A DNA stretch of 64,000 nucleotides from Cellulomonas denverensis (GCF_012396125.1 NZ_JAAXOX010000002.1:372001-436000), one strand, 5' to 3'. Positions 32,610-40,634 are shown, counted from the stretch's first letter. The notes: a model not told the origin generated them from the sequence alone. Numbers and translations: made by a program.

Positions 32610-33350
32610 TTACCAGCGGCTCGATCGCCCAAGCCTCGTGTCCAGCCAAACCCGGTCGCGCGTCACCGCCTGGTCGATGATCGACCACAGCCGCCTGTTG
32701 GCTCGGTCGACCTTGGGCCGATCGGCGTCGCGCCCAGAGTCGATACGCTGCTTCAGGTAGGTCACGAGGTCGATCGCCTGTATCTGGCGGTACTTCGCTG
32801 AGTCCACGAACTCGATGGACAGGATCCGGTCGAGCTGGGTGGACTTGTAGCCCCAGGTCCCACTCTGCCGAAACTCCTCAAGTGAGCGCACAACAGATGC
32901 GGCAAACCTGCAGTCATCGGCGAACACGTAGCAAGCCTGGTCATTCGCCTTGGCCCGCTCATGGATGCGCTCCAGCGTGTAGGTCAGTGCCGCCTCATGC
33001 TCGTTGAAGCCGCGGCCCGCGTAGATACGCGCGAACTCTGCTCGGTGCACAGCCTCGAAGATGATTGCGTTGGCGCGGAACGCGATGGCATGGAGCGCCC
33101 ACGTGTACACCTGGATTCGCTCCCATGGCCGAAGCGACCGCCACGGACCCTTCGCTTGGAAGATCTCCACTCCATGCAACTCCGTGGACGCAGGGATCCC
33201 GAACTCGCGCTCGGCTCGGTCCATCACCGCGTCGAGGTCCGCTGCGAGCAGCCGCCGCTGACCCGCGGGCATCACCAGCGCTCCGATGCGGTAGATCTCC
33301 GTGTCGGCAGACTCGTCGATAAGTGCTATCCAGCGATCGTCCGCACTCAC
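32610..33350 (-). CDS. DUF3800 domain protein
   Basis: Protein of 246 residues. RWIALIDESADTEIYRIGALVM at the N terminus and the later acidic residues in YVFADDCRFAA and IQAIDLVTYLKQR fit DUF3800, a family with a predicted RNase-H-like fold found in phages and near defence genes; biochemical role unproven. Overlaps the repressor gene stop by 4 bases, so it is expressed from the lysogen. A candidate prophage-encoded defence or exclusion factor (inference). Confidence 0.75.
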   Translation of the reverse strand: MSADDRWIALIDESADTEIYRIGALVMPAGQRRLLAADLDAVMDRAEREFGIPASTELHGVEIFQAKGPWRSLRPWERIQVYTWALHAIAFRANAIIFEAVHRAEFARIYAGRGFNEHEAALTYTLERIHERAKANDQACYVFADDCRFAASVVRSLEEFRQSGTWGYKSTQLDRILSIEFVDSAKYRQIQAIDLVTYLKQRIDSGRDADRPKVDRANRRLWSIIDQAVTRDRVWLDTRLGRSSRW

Positions 33351-33952
33351 CGTGGCTCGCTGCCCCCATCATCCTGCGACTCCTCGCCCGTCGATTCGTC
33401 TGGCGCGTTCGCCGGCGGGTTGCCCTTCGAAGTGCGCCCAGCCTGCAGCAGCTCCTCGTTCTCCGCGGCCGGGGCTGGCGGTCGCGCCGGCAGACGCCTC
33501 ACGTTGTCCGGTGCGGAGCCCGAAGGCTCCGAAGTCTTGGGGGCGGGCTGCTCAGCATCGCCCTCACCTGCCTTCTGTCGCGCCTCTGCGAGAGCTCGAT
33601 TGAGCTCCGCGAACTGGCGGATGGCGCCGAGGACGACCATCCGCTGCTCCGGCGACAGAGTGTCCGCACCGTCCGGGAGCTGCTCAGCCAGCGGTGCCAG
33701 CGGCACCGGAACACCTGCAGCTCTGTAGACGTCCTCCAGCGGGACACCGGACAAGGCGGCCAGCGCCTCAAGTGTCTTGTGCCCAGGCCTGCTGAGGTAC
33801 TTACCCGTGAGGATCCTGTCGACCGTGGTGTACGACAGCGTGAGGCCCTGCTTCTCGGCGATCCGGCCGAGCTCGCGCCCTCGTGCGCCGCCGTTGCGGT
33901 CGGAGGCCAGCTGGGCGACCTCCCGCAACGTCTGCGGGTTGCTGTTCGTCAT
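33347..33952 (-). CDS. XRE-family prophage repressor
   Basis: Protein of 201 residues with an N-terminal lambda-repressor-like helix-turn-helix (about 10-80: EVAQLASDRNGG...LTLSYTTVDRILTGKYLSRPGHKTLEALAALSGVPLEDVYRAAG). The C-terminal half is Pro/Ala/Glu-rich without a LexA-type Ser/Lys protease domain, so induction by self-cleavage is unlikely; the nearby ImmA-type protease would be needed instead (inference). Divergent from the rightward early operon; likely binds the GACAAGTGA boxes between them. Confidence 0.85.
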   Translation of the reverse strand: MTNSNPQTLREVAQLASDRNGGARGRELGRIAEKQGLTLSYTTVDRILTGKYLSRPGHKTLEALAALSGVPLEDVYRAAGVPVPLAPLAEQLPDGADTLSPEQRMVVLGAIRQFAELNRALAEARQKAGEGDAEQPAPKTSEPSGSAPDNVRRLPARPPAPAAENEELLQAGRTSKGNPPANAPDESTGEESQDDGGSEPR

Positions 33953-34008
33953 GGCTCGACTCTTCCCGGACTGGTCTCACTGTTGCCAGCGGCGCGCGCG
34001 AGTTTTCG

Positions 34009-34099
34009 GACAAGTGACCACGCGATTCTAGGGCGTGACCTGTGCGTTTGTGGGGACCTCTTGACAAGCGTCTGGTGCGCGCGCCACGCTTCACTTGTC
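34009..34099. promoter_or_regulatory. Prophage immunity operator region and rightward promoter
   Basis: GACAAGTGA occurs at 34009-34017, a variant GACAAGCG at 34063-34070, and its complement TCACTTGTC at 34091-34099. The middle box overlaps TTGACA (34061-34066), a consensus -35; the -10 would be CACGCT (34085-34090, 18-base spacer), next to the third box. Occupancy by the repressor would block the early promoter. Confidence 0.65.
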
Positions 34100-34166
34100 A
34101 GAGCGAGCGAGAGGGAAGAAGATGAGTGCACGACGACCCAAGGTCAGATACCTGAGGGAGGTGTGG

Positions 34167-34445
34167 ATGAAGGTCATCGACGGCCAGCGCATCGCATCAG
34201 CACGACGGCGCGCGGGCTTCACCCAGTACGACCTCGCTGCGCTCAGTCGGTGCACGCAGGCCACGATCTCGGCCCTGGAGACAGGGACCATGAAGGGCTG
34301 CTCGGAAGACCTCGCCACCACGATCTGCAAGTGGATCGACCGCGATGTGGAGGAACTCTTCGAGCGCCACGACGGCTCTCGTGTGCACCGAGTGACAAAC
34401 GCTGCCGGGTCCAAGCGCCACCGAGTGGAGGTCCCAGCAGCATGA
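34167..34445 (+). CDS. Cro-like XRE helix-turn-helix protein
   Basis: First gene of the rightward operon, 92 residues from MKVIDGQRIA. HTH: RIASARRRAGFTQYDLAALSRCTQATISALETG, typical of Cro/C1-type proteins. The ATG at 34167 has a GGGAGG ribosome site 5 bases upstream; ATG 34122 (15 residues longer, also with a GAGGGAAG site) is possible. As first early gene it probably acts as Cro and shuts off the repressor gene (inference). Overlaps the antirepressor start by 4 bases. Confidence 0.8.
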   Translation: MKVIDGQRIASARRRAGFTQYDLAALSRCTQATISALETGTMKGCSEDLATTICKWIDRDVEELFERHDGSRVHRVTNAAGSKRHRVEVPAA

Positions 34446-35191
34446 GCATCGACCTGATCCAGCACGCGTTCCACGGTCAACCGGTCCGCGTCATCACCGA
34501 CGAGTCCGGCGAGACCTGGTTCGTTGCCACCGACGTGGCGAAGATCCTCGGCTACCGCGAGGCGAAGGACATGACCCGACGTCTGGACGAGGACGAGAAG
34601 GGTCGGCGCTCAGTGCCGACCCCTGGCGGTGAACAGTCCGTCACGGTCATCACCGAGGCGGGCCTCTACGCCGCGATCCTCGGTAGTCAGGTCGAGGGCG
34701 CCCGCCGCTTCAAGCGCTGGGTGACCCACGAGCTGCTCCCGGAGATCCGGCGGACCGGCGGCTACGGGATGCCGAAGGACTACCCGTCCGCCCTCCGTGC
34801 TCTCGCTGCTGAGGCCGAGTCGCGTGCCGCGTTGGCCGCGAAGGTCGAGGCCGACGCCCCGAAGGTGCTGTTCGCCGACTCGGTCGCCTCGTCTTCGACG
34901 GACATCCTGATCCGCGACCTGGCGAAGATCCTCGCGCAGAACGGCGTCGAGGTCGGCGGGAACCGGTTGTTCGAGTGGCTGCGGCGTGACGGGTACCTGA
35001 TCCGCGCCGAGGGCCGGGACTACAACTCCCCGACCCAGCGGGCGATGCAGCTTGGGCTGTTCCGGGTGAGGGAGACCGCGGTGACGCACTCCGACGGCCG
35101 GATCACGGTGAACAAGACGCCCCTGGTCACCGGCAAGGGGCAGACGTACTTCGTGAACCGGTACACGGCTCGGACGGCGGTGCCGGCATGA
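34442..35191 (+). CDS. Phage antirepressor (Bro-N plus KilA-C/ANT type)
   Basis: Protein of 249 residues with an N-terminal Bro domain (QPVRVITDESGETWFVATDVAKILGYREAKDMTRRL ... VTVITEAGLYAAILGS, about 15-105) and a C-terminal antirepressor domain (LIRDLAKILAQNGVEVGGNRLFEWLRRDGYLI, about 160-245). Proteins of this make-up antagonise phage repressors or act in early regulation. Confidence 0.9.
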   Translation: MSIDLIQHAFHGQPVRVITDESGETWFVATDVAKILGYREAKDMTRRLDEDEKGRRSVPTPGGEQSVTVITEAGLYAAILGSQVEGARRFKRWVTHELLPEIRRTGGYGMPKDYPSALRALAAEAESRAALAAKVEADAPKVLFADSVASSSTDILIRDLAKILAQNGVEVGGNRLFEWLRRDGYLIRAEGRDYNSPTQRAMQLGLFRVRETAVTHSDGRITVNKTPLVTGKGQTYFVNRYTARTAVPA

Positions 35192-35415
35192 GCACCGCTA
35201 CCGAGTCCCCGCTCCTGTCCCCCGCCGACGCCGCGGCGTACCTGCGCACGTCGGAGTACCGGGTTCGTCGCCTGGCTCAGCACGGGGAGATCTCGAAGAT
35301 CAAGGACGGCCGGTCGGTGTGGTTCACGACCGCTGACCTGGACCAGTACATCGAGCGGCAGCGCGTGAAGGCCGCGAACCCGTTCCAGACGTCGCGGCCG
35401 AAGAAGCGCCGCTGA
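35188..35415 (+). CDS. Excisionase-family / MerR-like helix-turn-helix protein
   Basis: 75 residues: LLSPADAAAYLRTSEYRVRRLAQHGEISKIKDGRSVWFTTADLDQYIER is the HTH_17 pattern shared by Xis proteins and small phage regulators. A basic tail (SRPKKRR) follows. It could be the prophage excisionase, although the integrase is not nearby. Starts 4 bases before the antirepressor stop. Confidence 0.8.
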   Translation: MSTATESPLLSPADAAAYLRTSEYRVRRLAQHGEISKIKDGRSVWFTTADLDQYIERQRVKAANPFQTSRPKKRR

Positions 35416-35460
35416 CACCCCCGGTCGCCCCGATCCCGCCACGGGACGACCCCACACACA

Positions 35461-35494
35461 GCGCGACCCCGCTCAGCCTGGCAGCCGCGGGGTC
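35461..35494 (+). terminator. Hairpin after the excisionase-like gene
   Basis: GCGACCCCGC (35461-35470) and GCGGGGTCGC (35485-35494) form a perfect 10-base stem with a 14-base loop. It could attenuate the early transcript before the next gene; no T-run. Confidence 0.55.
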
Positions 35495-35528
35495 GCACCG
35501 AATCACTCAAGACGAAGGGTACGACACC

Positions 35529-35843
35529 GTGAATCTCTACTACGACCCGGAGAAGTTCGGGCTCACCACCGTCGGCGAGCTGGACTACTCGTCCGGCGCC
35601 TACGAGTTCGACCTGACCGTCGTGTGGGTCGATGAGGCCCGGCACCTCTACTACGCGGACGACTCTGGGTGCTCCTGCCCGAGCCCGTTCGAGGGCACCG
35701 GCAGGAACGACCTCACACGCACCACGATCACCGGTCTCCGCAACCACCTTCGCGGCCGGATGAAGGAGGCGTACGGCGAGTACGTCACCGATTCCAACGT
35801 CGTGGACCTGGTCGAGAAGGCCCGAAAGGCGGTGTCCCGATGA
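35529..35843 (+). CDS. DUF7574-like phage protein
   Basis: 104 residues, GTG start. MNLYYDPEKFGLTTVGELDYSSGAYEFDLTVVWVD and the motif YYADDSGCSCPSPFEG are shared by a family of short actinophage proteins. Function unknown. First gene after the hairpin, and ends in a 4-base overlap with the next gene. Confidence 0.75.
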   Translation: MNLYYDPEKFGLTTVGELDYSSGAYEFDLTVVWVDEARHLYYADDSGCSCPSPFEGTGRNDLTRTTITGLRNHLRGRMKEAYGEYVTDSNVVDLVEKARKAVSR

Positions 35844-35998
35844 CCGCCGCCGACACCACTTCCCGCCTGATCGAGGCGGACGCGAAGGCGATGGCCGACA
35901 AGGTCACGCAGGTCGCGGTGAACGTGGCCGCGTGGGCCTCGGCCCTCGGGTTCGGCGCCGCGTTCGGCGCGGTCCTGTTCCTGGCGGTGACCCGATGA
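35840..35998 (+). CDS. Small phage membrane protein
   Basis: 52 residues. The C-terminal half VNVAAWASALGFGAAFGAVLFLAV is one hydrophobic membrane segment behind a charged helix. Overlaps both neighbours by 4 bases. Function unknown. Confidence 0.65.
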   Translation: MTAADTTSRLIEADAKAMADKVTQVAVNVAAWASALGFGAAFGAVLFLAVTR

Positions 35999-36210
35999 TC
36001 CGCCGGCTGATCGCCCGCGTGCTCGATGTTCTCGGCCCTGCGCCGCTGGACATGGGCCTCCCGGAGTCGATGCCGACGGTGCGCGAGTGCCGGGCTGACG
36101 ACCTGGCCGTGCTCTCCGACGAGGACCTACTCGGGCTGGTCTCGCCGCTGCAGCTCGCCTCGCACCCGCATGAGGGCACCGCGGCCGAGCGGATCGGGGG
36201 TGCGCGGTGA
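35995..36210 (+). CDS. Hypothetical phage protein
   Basis: 71 residues with DDLAVLSDEDLLGLVSPLQLASHPHEGTAAERIGG. Not recognised. Kept because it is coupled to both neighbours by 4-base overlaps (ATGA, GTGA). Confidence 0.6.
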   Translation: MIRRLIARVLDVLGPAPLDMGLPESMPTVRECRADDLAVLSDEDLLGLVSPLQLASHPHEGTAAERIGGAR

Positions 36211-36758
36211 GCGATCCCTTCAAGGACATCACAGTCTGGATAGACGTCATGTCCGAACTGCGAGCCGTGACCACCAGCCACGAGGAAGCCATCGCGCTCG
36301 CCCGGCAAGCGGTGCTCATCGGCCAGCACGGGGGTATCTCGGACGAGAAGCTGCAGGCGCTCCTGTACTTCGCCGCAGTCGGATCGCTCACCCCCATCGT
36401 CCGGCGGCTCCTGCGCGACGCGGGAATCGACCCCGACCCCGCCGACGCCATCGTGATCGAGCGGAGCGAGATCCCGCAGGTCGACTGGGACGAGGAGCAC
36501 GAGTGGTTCTCGTCGCTCGGCGGAAAGTTCATCCGGGGCTACTTCGAGACGCAGAACGACCCCGCGTCCGTCGCTCACCGCATGGCCCTGGAGTACCTGG
36601 CAATCGCCGAGTACTACCGCGCCCACCCGCCCGTCGACGAGGCGCAGGTGGAAGCGCTGGCCGCCGAGATCCGCGCGGTGCACCCGTACTCGACCCCAAG
36701 TGACGAGATCGCCAGCTACCTCATCCGCAACGGCTGGAAGAAGGAGCCCCGCCCATGA
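36207..36758 (+). CDS. Hypothetical phage protein
   Basis: 183 residues, GTG start, mostly helical, with no recognised domain. The C-terminal part RMALEYLAIAEYYRAHPPVDEAQVEAL and ASYLIRNGWKK suggests a soluble helical protein. Coupled to neighbours by 4-base overlaps. Confidence 0.65.
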   Translation: MSDPFKDITVWIDVMSELRAVTTSHEEAIALARQAVLIGQHGGISDEKLQALLYFAAVGSLTPIVRRLLRDAGIDPDPADAIVIERSEIPQVDWDEEHEWFSSLGGKFIRGYFETQNDPASVAHRMALEYLAIAEYYRAHPPVDEAQVEALAAEIRAVHPYSTPSDEIASYLIRNGWKKEPRP

Positions 36759-37048
36759 CCATCCACACCTACCCGGGCGGCGTCACCGCGACCCATCCGG
36801 ACAGCCTCGACACCGCACCACCCGTGCACGAGCAGCTCGCGTCCGTGATGAACCGGGCGATCGACCAGCTCGACACCCCGGCGTCGTTCATCCCCGCCGT
36901 GCACGACCCGCGACGTGACGCCGTGATCGAGGCAGCACACGACCTGCGCCGGCTGATGACCGACGAGATCCAGCCGACCCCGCGCGAGTTCTGGCCGACG
37001 GTCAAGCGGCTCTGCGACGCGGTCGACGCGATGGGCGGTGCGGCATGA
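36755..37048 (+). CDS. Hypothetical phage protein
   Basis: 97 residues, two helical stretches (VHEQLASVMNRAIDQLD and DAVIEAAHDLRRLMTDE). Not recognised; 4-base overlaps on both sides. Confidence 0.6.
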   Translation: MTIHTYPGGVTATHPDSLDTAPPVHEQLASVMNRAIDQLDTPASFIPAVHDPRRDAVIEAAHDLRRLMTDEIQPTPREFWPTVKRLCDAVDAMGGAA

Positions 37049-37377
37049 GCGCCCCGATCACCGAGTGGCTGGACGCGGCGCAGGAGACCGCCGCTGACGC
37101 GACCCCGGGGCCCTGGGGCTACGACATCCGCATCAGCGGTGCCGCCTGGGTCAACACTCCCGGCACCCGACTCCCGCGGGCCATCGCGGCGCTGCGGGCG
37201 GTGCTGGAGCTGCACGTGCCCGGGACGGCACTCGGGGTCGCCGTCTGCATGACGTGCTCGCAGGTCAAGACCGACGACGAGTGGGACGACCCGCTGGACG
37301 CCCCCATCCCGTCCTGGCTGCCGTTCCCGTGCCCGACGGTTCGCGCTATCGCCACCGCCCTGGGGGTCCAGCCGTGA
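37045..37377 (+). CDS. Hypothetical phage protein with CxxC
   Basis: 110 residues. Contains DATPGPWGYDIRISG, a phrase like that in small actinophage proteins of the DUF6221 neighbourhood, and a C-terminal CMTCSQVK...PCPTVRAIATALG with possible zinc ligands. Function unknown. Confidence 0.6.
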   Translation: MSAPITEWLDAAQETAADATPGPWGYDIRISGAAWVNTPGTRLPRAIAALRAVLELHVPGTALGVAVCMTCSQVKTDDEWDDPLDAPIPSWLPFPCPTVRAIATALGVQP

Positions 37378-37514
37378 CCGCCTACGACCGCCACCTGACC
37401 GCCCGGCAGGAGTCCCACGACGCCCGCATCGAGGCCGAGCAGGACGCCGAGCTCGCAGCACTCGCCGAGGACGCGATCCTCGCCGAGCCGTACACGGATG
37501 GAGACGCAGCATGA
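37374..37514 (+). CDS. Very small hypothetical phage protein
   Basis: 46 residues from GTG 37374: VTAYDRHLTARQESHDARIEA and an Ala/Glu-rich coiled-coil-like remainder. Kept because both ends overlap neighbours by 4 bases. Confidence 0.5.
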   Translation: MTAYDRHLTARQESHDARIEAEQDAELAALAEDAILAEPYTDGDAA

Positions 37515-37750
37515 GCGCCGCCACCATGAGCGCCATCGAGGCCGCAGTCCGCGCGCACATCGAGGACGAGGCCGCAGGCGAGGTCGCGATCGTCACGGAC
37601 TGGTTCCTCGTGGCCGCGTCTGTCGGCGTTGAACAGCGGCAGACCGACTACACACTCGCCCACTCCGACGCCTCACCGCACGTCATGGCCGGCCTCGTCG
37701 CGTACGGCGCCGACCTGTACGCGAGCAGCCTGGACGGAGACGACGAATGA
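37511..37750 (+). CDS. Hypothetical phage protein
   Basis: 79 residues: AAVRAHIEDEAAGEVAIVTDWFLVAASVG then a short region ending HVMAGLVAYGADLY. Resembles small actinophage proteins of unknown role. 4-base overlaps on both sides. Confidence 0.6.
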   Translation: MSAATMSAIEAAVRAHIEDEAAGEVAIVTDWFLVAASVGVEQRQTDYTLAHSDASPHVMAGLVAYGADLYASSLDGDDE

Positions 37751-38598
37751 GCGCCGACGTCATCTACGAGGGCATCGTCTACGACCTGCCCGAGGCCGAA
37801 TACCACGCGCGCACGGAGCTGTCGTCCACCGGCGTTCGGCGCATCCTCGATTCTCCTGCACGGTTCCAGTGGGAGCAGGCACACCGCGTCGAGTCCCGCG
37901 CTTTCGACGTCGGCCACGCCGTCCACGCGAAGGTGCTGGGTGTCGGCCTCACCGCGGTCACCTACCCGGACGAGCACCTGACCCCGTCCGGGAACCCGTC
38001 CACCAAGGCCGCGACGGTGGCGTGGGAGTCCGAGCAGCGCGCGGCCGGGCTGGTCCCGGTCTCGCGTGCGGACATGGCGAAGGTCGACGCGATGGCCGAA
38101 GCGGTCCTCGCGCACGCCGCAGCACGGGCCATCTTCGAGCGTCCCGGCGACGCGGAGGTCTCGGCGTTCGCCACCGACCCCGTCACTGGTGTCAGGGTCC
38201 GCGCCCGGGCCGACCGCCTCGATGACACCCAGCTCGTCGACCTCAAGACCACGGCGGGGAGCGCGTCCGCGATCGGGTTCGGGCGCGACGCAGCGAAGCA
38301 CGGATACCCCGTGCAGGAAGCCCACTACGCCGACACCTTCGAGTGGGTCACCGGCGAGCGACTCCCGATGACGTTCGTCGTCGTGGAGAAGCGCGCACCG
38401 CACCTCGTCGCCGTCCACCGACTCGACGACGTGACGCGGATCGCCGCACGCGACCTCGCCGCACGCGCCCGGGCGATCTACGCCGAGTGCGTCGCGGCCG
38501 GCACGTGGCCCGCCTACGGCGACGACGTCCTCACGACCCAGATGCCGGCCTGGTGGTTCGACCTCGCCGACGACGACATGGAAGAGATGGTGATCTAG
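37747..38598 (+). CDS. PD-(D/E)XK nuclease-like phage exonuclease (DUF3799/RecE-like)
   Basis: 283 residues. The nuclease core shows AFDVGHAVHAKVLG, VRVRARADRLDDTQLVDLKTTAGSASAIGFGRDAAKHGY (D...DLK motif, about 160-185) and YPVQEAHYADTFEWV, the layout of RecE/YqaJ-type exonucleases that make single-stranded ends for phage recombination. The N-terminal SSTGVRRILDSPARFQW helix is typical of this group. Followed directly by a protein that may be its partner. Confidence 0.82.
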   Translation: MSADVIYEGIVYDLPEAEYHARTELSSTGVRRILDSPARFQWEQAHRVESRAFDVGHAVHAKVLGVGLTAVTYPDEHLTPSGNPSTKAATVAWESEQRAAGLVPVSRADMAKVDAMAEAVLAHAAARAIFERPGDAEVSAFATDPVTGVRVRARADRLDDTQLVDLKTTAGSASAIGFGRDAAKHGYPVQEAHYADTFEWVTGERLPMTFVVVEKRAPHLVAVHRLDDVTRIAARDLAARARAIYAECVAAGTWPAYGDDVLTTQMPAWWFDLADDDMEEMVI

Positions 38599-39141
38599 GT
38601 GGACCTCACCGCCACGATCGTCCCGAAGTCCGACCAGCTCAACGCCGAGGACCTGCTCGCTGGTCCGGTCACGGTGACGGTCGAGTCTGTGACCGGCGGC
38701 AGTGCTGAGCAGCCCGTGAACGTCAACCTGCGCGAGTTCCCCGGCCGCCCGTACCGCCCGTCCAAGACCCAGCGGCGCGTCCTGGTGAAGCTCTGGGGCG
38801 CCGAGTCGTCCGCCTACACCGGGCGCAGGATGACCCTGTACCGCGACCCCGAGGTGAAGTTCGGCGGCATCAAGGTCGGCGGAATCAAGATCAGCCACCT
38901 GTCGCACATCGAGAAGCGCGCCACTCTCGTGCTGACCGAGACCAAGGGGAAGCGAGCCCCGCACGTCGTCGAGCCGCTTCCCGACGCCGCACCCACCCCG
39001 TCCGCCACCCTCAGCGCCCACGAGATCGCCACGAGCACGGACGTCGCGTGGCTGCGGGAGACGTGGAAGGTCGCCGGCCCCGAGCAGCGCGCACGGATCC
39101 AGGCGCGCGTGGCCGAGCTGACCGAGGGGGGTGCGGCGTGA
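38599..39141 (+). CDS. Phage protein downstream of the exonuclease (possible recombination partner)
   Basis: 180 residues from GTG 38599, which follows the exonuclease stop directly. Core: VTVTVESVTGGSAEQPVNV, YRPSKTQRRVLVKLWGAESSAYTGRRMTLYRDPEVKFGGIKVGGIKISHL, an OB-like beta-rich pattern. Common beside exonucleases in actinophages but no family name is recognised. A single-strand annealing or end-binding role is a guess from context. Confidence 0.6.
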   Translation: MDLTATIVPKSDQLNAEDLLAGPVTVTVESVTGGSAEQPVNVNLREFPGRPYRPSKTQRRVLVKLWGAESSAYTGRRMTLYRDPEVKFGGIKVGGIKISHLSHIEKRATLVLTETKGKRAPHVVEPLPDAAPTPSATLSAHEIATSTDVAWLRETWKVAGPEQRARIQARVAELTEGGAA

Positions 39142-39419
39142 GCCTGCACGCGAGCGAGCGCGAGACGACCGTCAGCTCGACCGACGACGCCGCCGAGGTG
39201 CGCATCTGGTCGGCTCAGCGGCGACACATCGGGCGCATGCGCCGGCACCCTTCCTTCACCGAGGTCCGGTCCGGCTTCCACGACGGTTCGGAGTGGGCCG
39301 AGTTCACCATCCCCGCCGACCAGTGGAACCCGGCGAGTGGCGCCAAGCGCAAGTCCGGGCTCAGTGACGAGCAAAAGCGAGCTGCGGCTGAGCGACTGCG
39401 CGCGGGGAGGACTTCCTGA
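39138..39419 (+). CDS. Hypothetical phage protein
   Basis: 93 residues, GTG start. EVRIWSAQRRHIGRMRRHPSFTEV followed by SEWAEFTIPADQWNP and a basic helix. Not recognised. Confidence 0.6.
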   Translation: MSLHASERETTVSSTDDAAEVRIWSAQRRHIGRMRRHPSFTEVRSGFHDGSEWAEFTIPADQWNPASGAKRKSGLSDEQKRAAAERLRAGRTS

Positions 39420-39556
39420 TGCCCGGCGACCAGATCGTCTGCCCCGGCTGCGACCACCCGGCACGCGAGCACTCCCTCACCCGCGGATGCACCCGGACCA
39501 CCTGCCGCTGCAACTGGGCCCACGTCCACGTGTCCATGCCGGGGGTGGGGCGATGA
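39419..39556 (+). CDS. Small zinc-ribbon-like phage protein
   Basis: 45 residues: IVCPGCDHPAREHSL then GCTRTTCRCNW. Five cysteines and several histidines (CxxC...CxxxxCxC) suggest a zinc-binding knuckle. Overlaps the previous stop by one base and the next start by 4 bases. Confidence 0.55.
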   Translation: MPGDQIVCPGCDHPAREHSLTRGCTRTTCRCNWAHVHVSMPGVGR

Positions 39557-39744
39557 GCGAGCAGCAGATTGAGGTCGGACAGATCTGGCGGCGAAAGCGC
39601 ACCGGTCGGCACATACGCATCGTCCGCGAGGTTCGGGGCGACGACTGGCGGTGGGAAGGCCACGACTACCGGGCCCGTGGGGCGTCGTATGGCTGCTACA
39701 TCCGCCGCGACTACGAGCTCATCGAACAGCCCGCCGACAACTGA
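39553..39744 (+). CDS. Hypothetical phage protein (SH3-like)
   Basis: 63 residues: IEVGQIWRRKRTGRHIRIVREVRGDDWRWEG...GCYIRRDYELI. The beta-rich pattern of small actinophage proteins beginning with V-G-x-x-W/V-R. Function unknown. Confidence 0.6.
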   Translation: MSEQQIEVGQIWRRKRTGRHIRIVREVRGDDWRWEGHDYRARGASYGCYIRRDYELIEQPADN

Positions 39745-39751
39745 ACCCCTC

Positions 39752-39793
39752 GCGCCGGTCCTGCCCTCCCGCCAAGAAGACCAGGACCGGCGC
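39752..39793 (+). other. Strong intra-operon hairpin
   Basis: GCGCCGGTCCTG (39752-39763) pairs perfectly with CAGGACCGGCGC (39782-39793) around an 18-base loop. Located in the only gap of this part of the early operon; may attenuate transcription or protect mRNA. Confidence 0.5.
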
Positions 39794-39816
39794 CCTCCAC
39801 ACAGAGAGGACTCGTC

Positions 39817-39996
39817 ATGCAGACGAGCACGCCTACCGTACCCACCCGACCACGCCCGATCCTCGCCACCACCCTGACCGCCGCCACCACGAGCAGCGAC
39901 ATCCTGCGCTCCGGCTGGCTGTGGATCGCCGTCCTCACCATCGCCACGATCGCCACGCTCATCGCCATCGGGATCTGGCGGGGTGGTCGGGGATGA
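39817..39996 (+). CDS. Small single-span membrane protein
   Basis: 59 residues with an AGAGAGGA ribosome site. Thr/Pro-rich N-terminal half, then WLWIAVLTIATIATLIAIGIW as a membrane segment. Overlaps the methyltransferase start by 4 bases. Unknown function. Confidence 0.6.
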   Translation: MQTSTPTVPTRPRPILATTLTAATTSSDILRSGWLWIAVLTIATIATLIAIGIWRGGRG

Positions 39997-40634
39997 GCGC
40001 CCCCAGGATGCTCGACCTGTTCTGCTGCGCCGGCGGAGCTGCGATGGGCTACCGCCGCGCAGGCTTCGACGTCGTCGGGGTCGACATCGACCCGCAGCCG
40101 CGCTATCCATTCGAGTTCCATCAGGGCGACGCGCTCAAGTTCCTCCTTGAACACCACGGCGAGTTCGACGCATTCCACGCCTCTCCGCCCTGTCAGGCCT
40201 ACACGCTGGCTCAGCGCATCCAGGGCAACGACCACCCTGACTTCATCGCCGCAACTCGTTCGGCGTTCGAGCTCATCGGCAAGCCCTGGGTCATCGAGAA
40301 CGTGCCCGGATCGCCGCTGAACCACCCGGTCACCTACTGCGGCGCATCGTTCCCCGGCCTGCGGGTGTACCGGCACCGACTGTTCGAGTCCAGCATCCCA
40401 CTGACGCCGCCGACGCACGCGGAACACAGCGCCCCCCTCACGAAGATGGGCCGCCGACTGCAGGGCGGACACTTCATGCACGTCGTCGGGAACTTCACCG
40501 GTGCACAGGACGCGCGCGACGCGATGGGCATCCAATGGATGACCCGCGACGAGCTCCGTGAGGCCATCCCGCCCGCCTACACCGAACACATCGGCCGCCA
40601 GCTCATCGCGCACGTCGAGGCGGTGGCGGCATGA
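39993..40634 (+). CDS. DNA (cytosine-5) methyltransferase-like phage protein
   Basis: 213 residues. RMLDLFCCAGGAAMGYRRAGFDVVGVDID is SAM-binding motif I, FDAFHASPPCQAYT contains the catalytic PPCQ motif IV, and VIENVPGSPL is motif VI (ENV). The C terminus IPPAYTEHIGRQL resembles motif X. It is much shorter than standard Dcm enzymes, with a very small target-recognition region, as in several actinophages. No cognate restriction enzyme is adjacent, so probably self-protection against host restriction (inference). Confidence 0.85.
   Translation: MSAPRMLDLFCCAGGAAMGYRRAGFDVVGVDIDPQPRYPFEFHQGDALKFLLEHHGEFDAFHASPPCQAYTLAQRIQGNDHPDFIAATRSAFELIGKPWVIENVPGSPLNHPVTYCGASFPGLRVYRHRLFESSIPLTPPTHAEHSAPLTKMGRRLQGGHFMHVVGNFTGAQDARDAMGIQWMTRDELREAIPPAYTEHIGRQLIAHVEAVAA

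Noticed and set aside
39993-40634. A complete restriction-modification system around the cytosine methyltransferase
   Set aside because: No restriction endonuclease-like protein is adjacent; neighbours are a small membrane protein and WhiB.
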